DNA of 64,000 bases from Roseibium algicola (GTDB lineage: Bacteria > Pseudomonadota > Alphaproteobacteria > Rhizobiales > Stappiaceae), in assembly GCF_001999245.1 (NCBI RefSeq), contig NZ_CP019630.1, forward strand, positions 4,803,001-4,867,000, written 5' to 3'. Under the pieces are notes generated by a model. That model did no database searches. It saw only the letters and a program-made list of their open reading frames with translations, and was not told the DNA's origin. The position numbers and the translations under genes were made by a program. Positions 34,850-43,324 of this stretch are shown one piece after another (position 1 is the first letter of the stretch; the number at the start of each line of letters is the position of its first letter).

Positions 34850-35551
34850 TCAGGCGGGTTTGAACCTGTAGTGGCCGGTGATTTCGAAATCGAACAACCG
34901 GTCTTCCAGCTGCGTTCCAGCACCAATGTTGTGGACCACCATTGGTCGTTCGCTGTCTGCGGAGGCACGGTGACTGACAATCGCCATGTGCGGCAGGTTG
35001 CCAGGCAGCATCTGGGAAACGACGTCGCCGGGCTGATAGTCTTTGGCGTTTGCAGTGACCGGAAGAGCTGCGCCTTTTCGTCTGAAAAAGGTCTGCAGGT
35101 TTGGCACTCGCCGGTGGTCGATGTTCCTGTCCGGGCGTTTGAGACCCCAGATCTTTGGATAGGACGAAAAGTCCGACTTCATGTCCGCATTGACGGCCGA
35201 CTGAAGATCGTAGCCGAAAGCGTCGCGGTAGGCTCTGACGACCACATCGGTGCATACACCGCGTTCGCGCGGCAGGTCGCCATTGGGAAACGGGAGCGAG
35301 ACATAGGCTGGATCGTAGACCACCGTAACGCCGATCTGGCTTTCTGCCGCCTCAATCAGCTGTCCCGCCCACGGATTGGGCAAAGCAAAACTTTTTGACG
35401 TTGCTTCAGTGGGCGGCGTGGACGGTCCGGCAAGTGCCTTGCTGACGAGCTGCAACCCGGTTTGCAGCCGATAAGCGGGGAGGGTGTGTGCCGCGTAGGC
35501 GCCTCCTGCTGCCAGAAGTCCGGTTCCGAACAGGAATGTACGCCGCTTCAT
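34850..35551 (-). CDS. DUF1287 protein with a twin-arginine-like signal
   Basis: A 233-residue exported protein. The N-terminus MKRRTFLFGTGLLAAGGAYA is a twin-arginine-like signal. The DUF1287 domain covers about 65-232, with RERGVCTDVVVRAYRDAFGYD (the cysteine is a possible nucleophile), HRRVPNLQTFFRRKG, and later DVVSQMLPGNLPHMAIVSH. The Cys/His pattern resembles NlpC/P60-like or amidase folds, but the activity is not established. It faces away from the diguanylate cyclase across a 188-base gap with an inverted motif pair. Confidence 0.78.
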   Translation of the reverse strand: MKRRTFLFGTGLLAAGGAYAAHTLPAYRLQTGLQLVSKALAGPSTPPTEATSKSFALPNPWAGQLIEAAESQIGVTVVYDPAYVSLPFPNGDLPRERGVCTDVVVRAYRDAFGYDLQSAVNADMKSDFSSYPKIWGLKRPDRNIDHRRVPNLQTFFRRKGAALPVTANAKDYQPGDVVSQMLPGNLPHMAIVSHRASADSERPMVVHNIGAGTQLEDRLFDFEITGHYRFKPA

Positions 35552-35619
35552 GTGAGAGCTCCCATAGATCTGAAGCCGGAATACTGGCGGAGTGGGACCG
35601 GAATGGGGCGAGGCGACAT

Positions 35620-35676
35620 TTGACCGATTTTCCCGTTGGGTAAACCAATACGCGTGTCGTTGCGGAAGTCGGTCAA
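35620..35676. promoter_or_regulatory. Inverted motif pair in the DUF1287/diguanylate cyclase promoter
   Basis: TTGACCGA (35620-35627) and its exact inverse TCGGTCAA (35669-35676) are separated by 41 bases. With flanks, 10 of 13 bases match in inverted orientation. This would suit a dimeric regulator bound at two half-sites on either side of overlapping divergent promoters. Confidence 0.35.
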
Positions 35677-35739
35677 TTGCACGTTTTTTGTTCTCGAAAA
35701 TTTAATCTGATGAGTCTTTACTGCAGCAAAAGGCGGTAA

Positions 35740-37275
35740 ATGTTGACGAAATTTGGGGAAATACTGCTGAAAACGGCAATGATTGTCTTTTTGTCCTGGC
35801 TGGCGACGCCTGCCCAGGCCGAGCAGGCATCCCTGTCCTATGATCAGTTCTTTCTGCGTCACAGCGCAACCATGATTCTGATCGATCCGGATACCGGAAG
35901 CATTCTTGATGCCAACAATGCCGCGGCAGACTTCTACGGGTTCGACCGGGATACGCTGCGCCGCATGTCCATTCAGAACATCAATCAGCTGACGGCCGAG
36001 CAGGTTGAAGCCGAACGTCAACTTGCCAAGGCTGAACACCGAAATTTCTTTATCTTCCGCCACAAGCTGGCAGATGGCACCGTTCGAAGCGTAGAAGTTC
36101 ATTCAACTCCGGTGGACTACGACGGCAGGAAGGCTTTGCTTTCCGTGGTGCACGATATTTCCGACGACCGGCAGCGGGAACAAGAACTGTGGCACTACAA
36201 GAACCGCCTGGAGGAAATGGTCGACAGCAAGAGCGCGGAACTTTCCTCTGCCTATAACGCCCGGAACCAGTGGATGCTGGGCCTGGTGGGTACGCTTGGA
36301 CTGTCACTTGTCGTCGTCAGTTTTCTGCTGCTTGAAAGACACACCGCGCACAAGCGGCTGCGATCCTCGGAGCAGCGTTTGCGAGAGATCATCTTCGGCA
36401 CCAACGTCGGGACCTGGGAATGCAACGTTCAGACCGGGGAGGTGGTCTACAACGAACGCTGGGCTGAAATTCTCGGCTATTCGCTGGCCGAGTTGCAGCC
36501 GCTCAGCCGACAGACCTGGTACCGGTTGACCCATCCGGACGATGTGGAAAAATCTGAGCAGAAGCTGGCAGAGGTGTTTTCCGGAGCAAGGGAAGCCTAC
36601 GACAACGAAATTCGCATGCGCCACAAGGAGGGCAGGTGGGTCTGGGTTCTCGACAGGGGACGTGTGGTCGAATGGACGAAAGACGGCAAGCCTTTGCGCA
36701 TGTCCGGCACCCATTCGGATATTACCCGTCTGAAGAAGACGGAAGAAGCTGTCAGGCGGCTAGCGATGACCGACCATCTGACAGGCCTTTCGAACCGGGC
36801 ACATTTCAGCCAGAGCCTTGCGGAAAACGTCGCCATTGCAGACCGGGATAACCGCAAGTTTGCGCTGATGATGCTGGACCTTGATACCTTCAAGCCGGTC
36901 AACGACAGCCACGGGCATCCGGTGGGTGACGCGCTGCTCCAGGCCGTTGCCTCCACCATCAAGCGCTGCACGCGCGAAGGGGATGTCGTGACCCGGATCG
37001 GCGGGGATGAGTTTGCCGTGATCATCGGCGATTATGCGGAAGAGAAGGATGTTCTGGCCTGTGCCACCCGCATTTACCGGGAGGTCTCGCGGCCGATGGA
37101 AATCAAGGGCAAGGATATCAACATCAGCATCAGCATCGGGGTGTCATTCTATCCCGATGATGCAGATGATGCCAAATCGCTGATCACCCACGCGGATCAG
37201 GCCATGTATGAAGCCAAGAAGAGCGGGTCGAACGTCCTGACGTATGAAGCCTACAGGATGCGGGTGGCGAGCTAG
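35740..37275 (+). CDS. PAS-PAS-GGDEF diguanylate cyclase
   Basis: A 511-residue membrane protein that makes cyclic di-GMP. A signal-like segment (about 1-27, ending TPAQA) is followed by a periplasmic PAS domain (about 35-145). A coiled coil and a membrane helix (about 178-205) lead to a cytosolic PAS domain with a PAC-type segment (about 215-335). The GGDEF domain has the active motif GGDEF at 421-425 and an RxxD inhibitory site at 412-415. An active, feedback-inhibited cyclase is therefore expected. It may link an envelope signal to motility or surface growth. Confidence 0.92.
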   Translation: MLTKFGEILLKTAMIVFLSWLATPAQAEQASLSYDQFFLRHSATMILIDPDTGSILDANNAAADFYGFDRDTLRRMSIQNINQLTAEQVEAERQLAKAEHRNFFIFRHKLADGTVRSVEVHSTPVDYDGRKALLSVVHDISDDRQREQELWHYKNRLEEMVDSKSAELSSAYNARNQWMLGLVGTLGLSLVVVSFLLLERHTAHKRLRSSEQRLREIIFGTNVGTWECNVQTGEVVYNERWAEILGYSLAELQPLSRQTWYRLTHPDDVEKSEQKLAEVFSGAREAYDNEIRMRHKEGRWVWVLDRGRVVEWTKDGKPLRMSGTHSDITRLKKTEEAVRRLAMTDHLTGLSNRAHFSQSLAENVAIADRDNRKFALMMLDLDTFKPVNDSHGHPVGDALLQAVASTIKRCTREGDVVTRIGGDEFAVIIGDYAEEKDVLACATRIYREVSRPMEIKGKDINISISIGVSFYPDDADDAKSLITHADQAMYEAKKSGSNVLTYEAYRMRVAS

Positions 37276-37335
37276 CTGCGGTGAAAGTGAACGACATTCC
37301 TATGGCCTGCCTTCTCGCTCAGCCCTGCTCCTTGT

Positions 37336-38376
37336 CTAGACCCAGCGTGCCAGTTCCTCTTCGTAGGGTGAGATATCGCCGAACTTCGCCGTGACCCAGG
37401 CCGGATTGTAGTAGGTATCGAGATAGCGCTGACCGCTGTCGCACATCAGCGTGACGATCGAGCCTGTCTCGCCTTTGTCGATCATCTGGCCGGCGATTTG
37501 CAGCGCCCCCCACAGATTTGTGCCGGTGGAAGCGCCCGCCTTGCGGCCGATCAGTTTCTCCAGCCACAGGATCGTTGCAATGCTTGCGGCATCGGGCACC
37601 TTGATCATGTCGTCGATGACGTCCGGCAGAAACGAGTGTTCCACCTTTGGCCGGCCAATGCCTTCGATCCGGCTTGAGCAGTTTTCGGTGAGAGCGTGGT
37701 TCCCGGTACGGTAGGCATCATAGAAGACCGAGTTTTCCGGATCGACCACGGTCAGGCCGGTGTCGTAGCCCCGGTAGCGGATAAACCGGCCAAGCGTTGC
37801 GGACGTGCCACCCGTGCCGGCGCTCATCACCAGCATCTTCGGCACAGGATGTGGCTCGAATTCCATCTGGTTGAAGATGCTTTCGGCAATGTTGTTGTTC
37901 CCGCGCCAGTCGGTTGCCCGCTCCGCATAAGTGAACTGGTCCATGAAATGCCCGCCGAGCTGTTCGGCAAGGTCCACCGCCGCGCCGTGCATCTCGGGCG
38001 CTGATCCGACGAAATGCGGTTCACCGCCGTAGAGCCGGATTTGCTCGATCTTGCTGTGGGCGGTGCTTTGCGGCACCACGGCAATGAATGGCACGCCGAT
38101 CATTTGCGCGAAATAAGCTTCCGAAACGGCCGTGCTGCCCGACGAGGCTTCGATCACCGGTGTGCCTTCGCGGATCCTGCCGTTGCACAGCGCATATAGA
38201 AACAGCGACCGGGCGAGACGGTGCTTCAGGCTGCCGGTCGGGTGGGTGCTTTCATCCTTCAGATAGATATCGACACCGGCGCAACTGAGGCCATGCAGCT
38301 TGAACAGATGCGTGTCGGCGGACCGATGCGCATCCGCGTTAATCCTGGCGACAGCATCTCGCACCCATTTGTCCAT
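37336..38376 (-). CDS. PLP-dependent cysteine synthase-family protein, Cds1-like
   Basis: A 346-residue fold-type II PLP enzyme. The PLP lysine is in STHPTGSLKHRLAR (about residue 51), the asparagine-loop-like ASSGSTAVSEAYFAQ follows, and a glycine-rich SAGTGGTSATLGRF binds phosphate. The sequence PTGSLKHRLARSLF is like mycobacterial Cds1, a cysteine desulfhydrase that releases sulfide, rather than CysK or CysM. It lies 36 bases downstream of a PAS-LuxR gene on the same strand, which may regulate it. A cysteine synthase role is the alternative. Confidence 0.8.
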   Translation of the reverse strand: MDKWVRDAVARINADAHRSADTHLFKLHGLSCAGVDIYLKDESTHPTGSLKHRLARSLFLYALCNGRIREGTPVIEASSGSTAVSEAYFAQMIGVPFIAVVPQSTAHSKIEQIRLYGGEPHFVGSAPEMHGAAVDLAEQLGGHFMDQFTYAERATDWRGNNNIAESIFNQMEFEPHPVPKMLVMSAGTGGTSATLGRFIRYRGYDTGLTVVDPENSVFYDAYRTGNHALTENCSSRIEGIGRPKVEHSFLPDVIDDMIKVPDAASIATILWLEKLIGRKAGASTGTNLWGALQIAGQMIDKGETGSIVTLMCDSGQRYLDTYYNPAWVTAKFGDISPYEEELARWV

Positions 38377-38412
38377 CGCAGTTCTCCCGGCAGTTGTTGC
38401 CCAAGAGTGGCG

Positions 38413-38958
38413 CTAAAGCGGAATGCCCGCAATATGGGCGATGAGTTCCAGGCTGTTGCGGGCGCTGAATTTCTTCATCAGCCGAGCCCGGTGGACCTCG
38501 ACCGTGCGCGGTGACAGCCCGAGAAGGCGGGCGATTTCCTTGGTTGTATTTCCTTCGGCCAGCAGTTTGGCCACCTGGCGTTCCCGCAGGCTCATTTCAG
38601 CCAGTGGCCGGTCTTCGGAAATGTCGGCAAAGCTCCAGACCGCCCGTGCGAACGGGGCGTCAAGGTTGAGAGACTGGCCACGCACGCGGCACCAGAACAG
38701 ATCTCCGGATTTGCGACGCATGATGCGTTCATCCCGGTAGCGACCACTGCCTTTCATCCGTTCCAGTCCGATCTTGCCGATGCGGAGAAACTCTTCCGAA
38801 GAGGGATAAAGGACAGACAGCGAGGCCCCGGAAAGTTCCTCCGGTTCAAAGCCGAACATATCGGCAAGACGCGCATTGCAGCATCGGATCTGCCGCTCTT
38901 CCGTCAAGGCCAGGCCGACGGGCGCATTGTCGAAAGCAAGCGCTGCGAAGTCGTCCAT
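38413..38958 (-). CDS. PAS-LuxR transcriptional regulator
   Basis: A 181-residue single-chain regulator. The N-terminal PAS domain covers about 8-110 (FDNAPVGLALTEERQIRCCN, then RMKGSGRYRDERIMRRKSGD). The C-terminal LuxR helix-turn-helix covers about 120-178 (SLRERQVAKLLAEGNTTKEI, then SPRTVEVHRARLMKKF). It lacks a receiver domain, so it probably responds to a small ligand or a cofactor in the PAS pocket. Two cysteines at about 26-27 (CC) might serve redox sensing. It precedes the Cds1-like gene by 36 bases. Confidence 0.87.
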   Translation of the reverse strand: MDDFAALAFDNAPVGLALTEERQIRCCNARLADMFGFEPEELSGASLSVLYPSSEEFLRIGKIGLERMKGSGRYRDERIMRRKSGDLFWCRVRGQSLNLDAPFARAVWSFADISEDRPLAEMSLRERQVAKLLAEGNTTKEIARLLGLSPRTVEVHRARLMKKFSARNSLELIAHIAGIPL

Positions 38959-39322
38959 GGGCTCCCCATTACGTGTTTTGACGGAATTTTCGCTCTAAGG
39001 GTCTGAAGAGTATCAGATAGCTGTCCCGCACGGCCGTTTTTCTGGAAACCACATCTGGTCCGGAAGAACCAGCGAGCCGAAGGGATGAGGGAGGTGCCGG
39101 GAGGAGACTGGCTGGGGTGTGTCCGGAGGACGGCATGCCCGGTCGGTCATTCTTGTCCTGACGAGCGAGCCTTGCTCGCGTCTCGAAGGATGGGCTGCTT
39201 GTCCGCAATATGCCGCCCGTCCTCCGAGACAGCGCTCGGCGCTTCCTCAGGATGAGATAAGCGGGATGGCGGACCAACGCGGTCGCACTGCACCAGACGG
39301 CGTATCGGGGGAGAAAAACAGG
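38959..39322. other. 364-base gap with an inverted pair of intergenic repeats
   Basis: No gene is supported. It contains the repeat pair described at 39150-39257 and the probable promoter and ribosome-binding site (GGGGAG at 39308-39313) of the acyl-CoA synthetase gene. Confidence 0.6.
39150..39257. repeat. Inverted pair of alphaproteobacterial palindromic repeats
   Basis: Unit 1 (39150-39193) contains the hairpin GCGAGC-CTT-GCTCGC and the end GTCTCGAAGGATGG. Unit 2 (39217-39257) is in the opposite orientation: CGTCCTCCGAGAC, then AGCGC-TCG-GCGCT and CCTCAGGATGAG. These match a dispersed repeat type (TCATCCTGAGGA...GTCTCGAAGGACG) that is frequent between genes in alphaproteobacteria. The two units together could fold into one large cruciform. 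Confidence 0.65.
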
Positions 39323-40852
39323 ATGAATCCGGCGGAATGGTTATACCGGAGCGCGGCGAGAAACCCGCAGAGCCCGGCGCTGCTGCAGGGGACCGAGCGC
39401 AAGGCAAACTATCTGGAGTTTGCTCGTAGTGCCGGGGCCATAAGCGCTGCGCTTGCCGGCTACGGCATCGGCAAGGGAGACAGGGTCGCACTGTTCGCCG
39501 CAAATTCCACGCGCTATCTGGAAGCGCTTTACGGCATCTGGTGGCGTGGCGGCGCAGCCGTGCCGATAAACGCCAAGCTGCACGAAAAGGAAGCCGCCTG
39601 GATGGTGGAGAATTCCGGTGCAGAATTTGTCTTTGCCGACAGAAAGACCGCCGAACTTCTGGCGCCATATCTGCCGGAGGGTGTGCGTCTTGTCTCGCTC
39701 GACAGTCCTGAATTCGGCGCCATGTGCCAGGCAGCACCGCACACCACGCCGGAAGCTCTGGATCCTGCAGATCTTGCCTGGCTTTTCTATACCTCCGGCA
39801 CCACCGGCAGGCCCAAGGGCGTGATGCTGACTTGCGGCAATCTTGCTTCGATGGCGCTGAGCTACTTTGTCGATGTCGATGACGTCAAGCCGCAGGATGC
39901 GATCCTCTATGCCGCGCCGATGAGCCATGGTGCCGGGCTCTACAATTTCATGCACGTGATGAAAGGGGCGCGTCACGTGGTACCGGTCAGCGGCGGGTTT
40001 GACGCTGCCGAAATCCTGCAGATCGCGCCTGTGATCGGCTCCATCTCCATGTTTGCCGCGCCCACCATGGTCCGCCGCCTGGTGGATGTCGCCAAGGCTT
40101 CGGGGGGCACTGGCCGGGGGCTGCGGACCATCGTCTATGCCGGCGGGCCTATGTATGAGGCGGATATTCTGGAAGCGGTTGAAGTGATGGGCGCACGGTT
40201 CGTGCAGATCTACGGTCAGGGCGAATGCCCGATGGGCATCACCGCACTGCCGCGCGCCGAAGTTTGTGACCGCACCCATCCACGTTGGCGCGAGAGGCTG
40301 AATTCCGTCGGCACGGCCCAGTCTGTCGTGCGGGTCGCGATCGTCGACGGCGAAGGCCGGGAGCTGCCCCGCGGCGAAGTCGGGGAAATTGCCGTGCACG
40401 GAGATACGGTGATGAAGGGCTACTGGCAAAACGAGGAGGCAACAGCCCAGACCATCCGTGACGGCTGGCTGTGGACCGGAGACGTTGGTCGCATGGATGA
40501 GGACGGCTACGTCACGCTGCAGGACCGGTCCAAGGACGTCATCATTTCCGGTGGCTCCAATATCTACCCGCGCGAAGTCGAAGAGGTGCTGCTGACACAC
40601 CCGGCTGTGCATGAGGTGGCAGTCGTTGGCCGGCAGGACCAGGAGTGGGGAGAGATCGTTGTCGCCTTTGTTGCCTGTCACCCGGGCCAGAGCGTGAGCG
40701 AGGCTGAGCTCGACAAGCTCTGTCTGAACCGGATCGCCCGGTTCAAGCGGCCGAAACACTATCATTTCCCGGCTGCCCTGCCGAAAAACAACTACGGCAA
40801 GATCCTCAAAACGGACCTGAGACAACAGCTCGAAGCGGAGGAAACGGCATGA
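39323..40852 (+). CDS. Acyl-CoA synthetase (AMP-forming)
   Basis: A 509-residue ANL-family enzyme that activates a carboxylic acid to its CoA thioester through an acyl-adenylate. It has the P-loop LFYTSGTTGRPKGVML, the YGQGECPMG core motif, the LWTGDVGRMDEDGY hinge region and the C-terminal KNNYGKILK with the catalytic lysine. I chose the ATG at 39323 because GGGGAG lies 9 bases upstream and upstream codons fall in the repeat element. It overlaps the 3-hydroxybutyrate dehydrogenase gene by four bases. Its substrate may be a ketone body or a short or branched acid. Confidence 0.88.
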   Translation: MNPAEWLYRSAARNPQSPALLQGTERKANYLEFARSAGAISAALAGYGIGKGDRVALFAANSTRYLEALYGIWWRGGAAVPINAKLHEKEAAWMVENSGAEFVFADRKTAELLAPYLPEGVRLVSLDSPEFGAMCQAAPHTTPEALDPADLAWLFYTSGTTGRPKGVMLTCGNLASMALSYFVDVDDVKPQDAILYAAPMSHGAGLYNFMHVMKGARHVVPVSGGFDAAEILQIAPVIGSISMFAAPTMVRRLVDVAKASGGTGRGLRTIVYAGGPMYEADILEAVEVMGARFVQIYGQGECPMGITALPRAEVCDRTHPRWRERLNSVGTAQSVVRVAIVDGEGRELPRGEVGEIAVHGDTVMKGYWQNEEATAQTIRDGWLWTGDVGRMDEDGYVTLQDRSKDVIISGGSNIYPREVEEVLLTHPAVHEVAVVGRQDQEWGEIVVAFVACHPGQSVSEAELDKLCLNRIARFKRPKHYHFPAALPKNNYGKILKTDLRQQLEAEETA

Positions 40853-41652
40853 CAGATCTCACCGGAAAAACAGCTCTCGTCACAGGGTCCGTTCAGGGGA
40901 TCGGCCTGGCGATTGCCAAGGCACTGGCGGGGGCAGGGGCACGCGTTGCCGTCCACGGTCTGGCGAACCCGGAAGAGGCGCAAGCGGCTGTGGCAGAGAT
41001 CAAGGCTGCCGGGGCACCGGACGCCCGGTTCTTTTCTGCGGACATGCGCGACGTGGCGGCTGTCGAGACGATGATGGCGGACGTTGCCGCCTGGGGCGGC
41101 CCGGATATCCTGGTCAACAATGCGGGTATCCAGAAGACTGTCAGCTTTGCCGAGGCGGATGCTGCCACATGGGATGCCATCATCGGGGTCAATCTGTCAG
41201 GCGTCTACCATACGATGCGTCTTGCCCTGCCGGCGATGGCCGAACAAGGCTTTGGCCGTGTCATCAACATTGCCTCGGTGCACGGGCTGGTCGCCTCGGT
41301 CAACAAGGCGCCTTACGTGGCTTCGAAATTCGGCGTCGTCGGCATGAGCAAGGTGGCCGCGCTGGAATATGCGGCAAGCGGTTCCAGAGCCTCGGGTGGG
41401 GTGACTGTCAATTGCATCGCGCCCGGCTGGACGGAAACCGCAATCATCGAGCCGCAGGTGGCAGCCCGCGCCGCCCTTCATGGCGGCGATCGCGACAAGG
41501 GCGTTGCAGATCTTCTGGCGGAAAAACAGCCTTCCCACCGCACGTCCGACCCGTCTGAAATCGGTGCGCTGGCGCTTTGGCTGTGCAGCCCGGTGGCGCA
41601 CAACGTGACGGGCGTGACAATCCCCGTCGACGGCGGCTGGACAGCTCAATAA
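40849..41652 (+). CDS. bdhA: 3-hydroxybutyrate dehydrogenase (SDR family)
   Basis: A 267-residue short-chain dehydrogenase that interconverts D-3-hydroxybutyrate and acetoacetate with NAD. It has the TGSVQGIGLA nucleotide loop, the NNAG motif, the catalytic Ser in INIASVHGLVAS and YVASKFG (Tyr and Lys). The stretch ASVHGLVASVNKAPYVASKF, IAPGWTETA and AEKQPS are typical of BdhA over other SDRs. It starts inside the stop of the acyl-CoA synthetase gene (ATGA), so the two likely handle a PHB breakdown product or ketone body. A strong hairpin follows. Confidence 0.85.
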   Translation: MTDLTGKTALVTGSVQGIGLAIAKALAGAGARVAVHGLANPEEAQAAVAEIKAAGAPDARFFSADMRDVAAVETMMADVAAWGGPDILVNNAGIQKTVSFAEADAATWDAIIGVNLSGVYHTMRLALPAMAEQGFGRVINIASVHGLVASVNKAPYVASKFGVVGMSKVAALEYAASGSRASGGVTVNCIAPGWTETAIIEPQVAARAALHGGDRDKGVADLLAEKQPSHRTSDPSEIGALALWLCSPVAHNVTGVTIPVDGGWTAQ

Positions 41653-41675
41653 GGCTGTCGACCACCAAAACGGCA

Positions 41676-41700
41676 GACGAGCCCCTGGTCGGGGCTCGTC
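41676..41700. terminator. Bidirectional terminator between bdhA and the YHS gene
   Basis: GACGAGCCCC-TGGTC-GGGGCTCGTC is a perfect ten-base stem in the 69-base gap between two converging genes. The rightward side continues with CCTGTTT; the leftward side reads TGCCGTTTTGG. Both have short U-rich tails. Confidence 0.75.
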
Positions 41701-41721
41701 CCTGTTTGGCTTCATGGGTGA

Positions 41722-42201
41722 TCAGAGATCGCCAATGGCTGTCTCGCGGATCTCTGGCCACTTGGCGTAAGCACCGGCGAGAACCTCGTCCTTCTGCTCC
41801 AGGTATTTGTCGAAGATGACGGCGTTGACGAAGAGATAGAGCTTGCCGTCGACAATATCGGCAAAGCGGACGTCGCCATCGAGTTTCTTGCCGACATAGA
41901 TGCCGAAGGCGCAAAAGCCGCCGAACTGCGGCAGGAAGCTTTCCGGAGCAGCGTCGAACTGCTCCTTGGTTTCGGCCGTGGCGAAATAATAGTCGACACC
42001 ATCATGGCTGGAAGTGTGGACCGCATCGCCAAGGCCCGGGGTTGCGCCTGCGAACATGGAAACAGGGTCGATGCCGTGCATGCCGAGCGGATTGCCGTTG
42101 AGGGTGAGGCCGTTGGCAACGTTGTATTCGTCCGCAGCAAGGGCGGCGGTGGACAGAACAAGGGCTGCGGCCAGGGCCGGAAGGGCGAATTTGAGTTTCA
42201 T
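41722..42201 (-). CDS. Exported YHS-domain protein
   Basis: A 159-residue protein with a Sec signal peptide (about 1-22, ending STAALAA). The YHS domain, a small metal-linked module, is in the middle: GIDPVSMFAGATPGLGDAVH, DGVDYYFATAETKEQFDAAP and the following QFGGFCAFGIYVGKK. It is downstream of an isochorismatase-family gene with a 54-base gap on the same strand. Both are exported by prediction. The function is unknown; metal binding or transfer in the periplasm is a guess from the domain. Confidence 0.82.
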   Translation of the reverse strand: MKLKFALPALAAALVLSTAALAADEYNVANGLTLNGNPLGMHGIDPVSMFAGATPGLGDAVHTSSHDGVDYYFATAETKEQFDAAPESFLPQFGGFCAFGIYVGKKLDGDVRFADIVDGKLYLFVNAVIFDKYLEQKDEVLAGAYAKWPEIRETAIGDL

Positions 42202-42255
42202 CGGTTTGATCCAGTCTTGGGTTGGGGTAGTCGGTTTTGAGGAGAGAGCTGGCGG

Positions 42256-43113
42256 TCAGGCGGAACGGGCGATGCGTTCGACTGCGTCGTCGGTCCACCA
42301 GACGCCGTTGGCGACCATGCGGAAATTGATGATGGCGGCGAGGTAGCCGTCGCCCTCGGGCACCTTGGCGCCTGCGGTCGCATCGCGAACCACGGCCACT
42401 TCGAAGCCGAGTTCCAGAAGCTCGTAAAGATGGGCCTGCGTGCACAGGTTTGCGGACATGCCGGCCAGGATCACCTTGTCGATCCCGCGCTTGCGCAGCT
42501 GCAGGTTCAGATCGTTCTGCGCCGGGCTGTAGACCTTGTGCGGTGAGCAGATGACGGTTTCGCCGTCCTCGATGTATTTCTTGTACTGCGGCATCCAGTC
42601 GGCGCCGGACCCTTCGAAATTCTCCAGGGAGAGCGGGCCCGGGCGATCGAACATGCCGATGGAATGCATGGTCTTTTCCAAGGTGCCTTCGAACTGCCAC
42701 TTGTGGTCGTGCGGATAATAGTAGTGGGGCGAGATGAACACCGGCATCGCGGCAGCCTTGGCCGCCTTGAACAGGCGTTCGATGTTGTCGACGGTACCTT
42801 GCTCGGTGACGCTTTCGCCAACGACACCCCAGGTGACGCCGTCTTCGGACAGGAAGTCGATCTGCGGATCGGTGACGACAAGCGCGGTGCGGCCGGCTTC
42901 GATTTCCATGTCGATCTGCGGCAGGCCTGGTTTTTCCGGATCGGCATAGAGCGCACGGGCTTCTTCTGTTGCAGCGGTGGCGGAACCGGTGGCCATGGCG
43001 ACGGCACCCACTGTTGCCGCACCGGCTGCCCCGGCAAGCAGGCGGCGGCGGGCGTGATCAACCGTTTCCGGTGTTACGCAGCAGGCGCAGGTCTTGTCAT
43101 GTTCGTTGTCCAT
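42256..43113 (-). CDS. Tat-exported isochorismatase-family cysteine hydrolase
   Basis: A 285-residue cysteine hydrolase. The N-terminus has HARRRLLAGAAGAATVG, a twin-arginine signal (about 20-48), which is unusual as most members are cytosolic. The catalytic aspartate is in TALVVTDPQIDFLSE and the nucleophile in AGMSANLCTQAHLYE. The C-terminal part reads VAVVRDATAGAKVPEG. It likely splits an amide, an imide or an isochorismate-like compound in the periplasm. It is 54 bases upstream of the YHS gene. Two cysteines (CACC) precede the twin-arginine motif. Confidence 0.84.
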   Translation of the reverse strand: MDNEHDKTCACCVTPETVDHARRRLLAGAAGAATVGAVAMATGSATAATEEARALYADPEKPGLPQIDMEIEAGRTALVVTDPQIDFLSEDGVTWGVVGESVTEQGTVDNIERLFKAAKAAAMPVFISPHYYYPHDHKWQFEGTLEKTMHSIGMFDRPGPLSLENFEGSGADWMPQYKKYIEDGETVICSPHKVYSPAQNDLNLQLRKRGIDKVILAGMSANLCTQAHLYELLELGFEVAVVRDATAGAKVPEGDGYLAAIINFRMVANGVWWTDDAVERIARSA

Positions 43114-43296
43114 ATGAAGTCTCCATTGCTTGTGTTGGACAGGGTTGCGATGGGCAGCGCATCAACTTGAAACGCTGTCAGGTTCGCGGCCGATCACCGG
43201 GTGCCTGAAGGCACGGCTCTCCCGTTCCCGGCGCAGGGCCGGGTTGGCGTCGGATTTGGCCACGTTCCATGGGGGCGGCACCGGCATGCCTGTGCC

Positions 43297-43324
43297 AGAA
43301 AGCTGAGGTCAGAAAGCTGAGGTC
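43297..43324. repeat. Tandem 14-base duplication at the 3' end of the kinase gene
   Basis: AGAAAGCTGAGGTC occurs twice in direct tandem (43297-43310 and 43311-43324). The second copy runs into the stop codon of the leftward histidine kinase gene. It looks like a replication-slippage product with no clear role. Confidence 0.6.
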
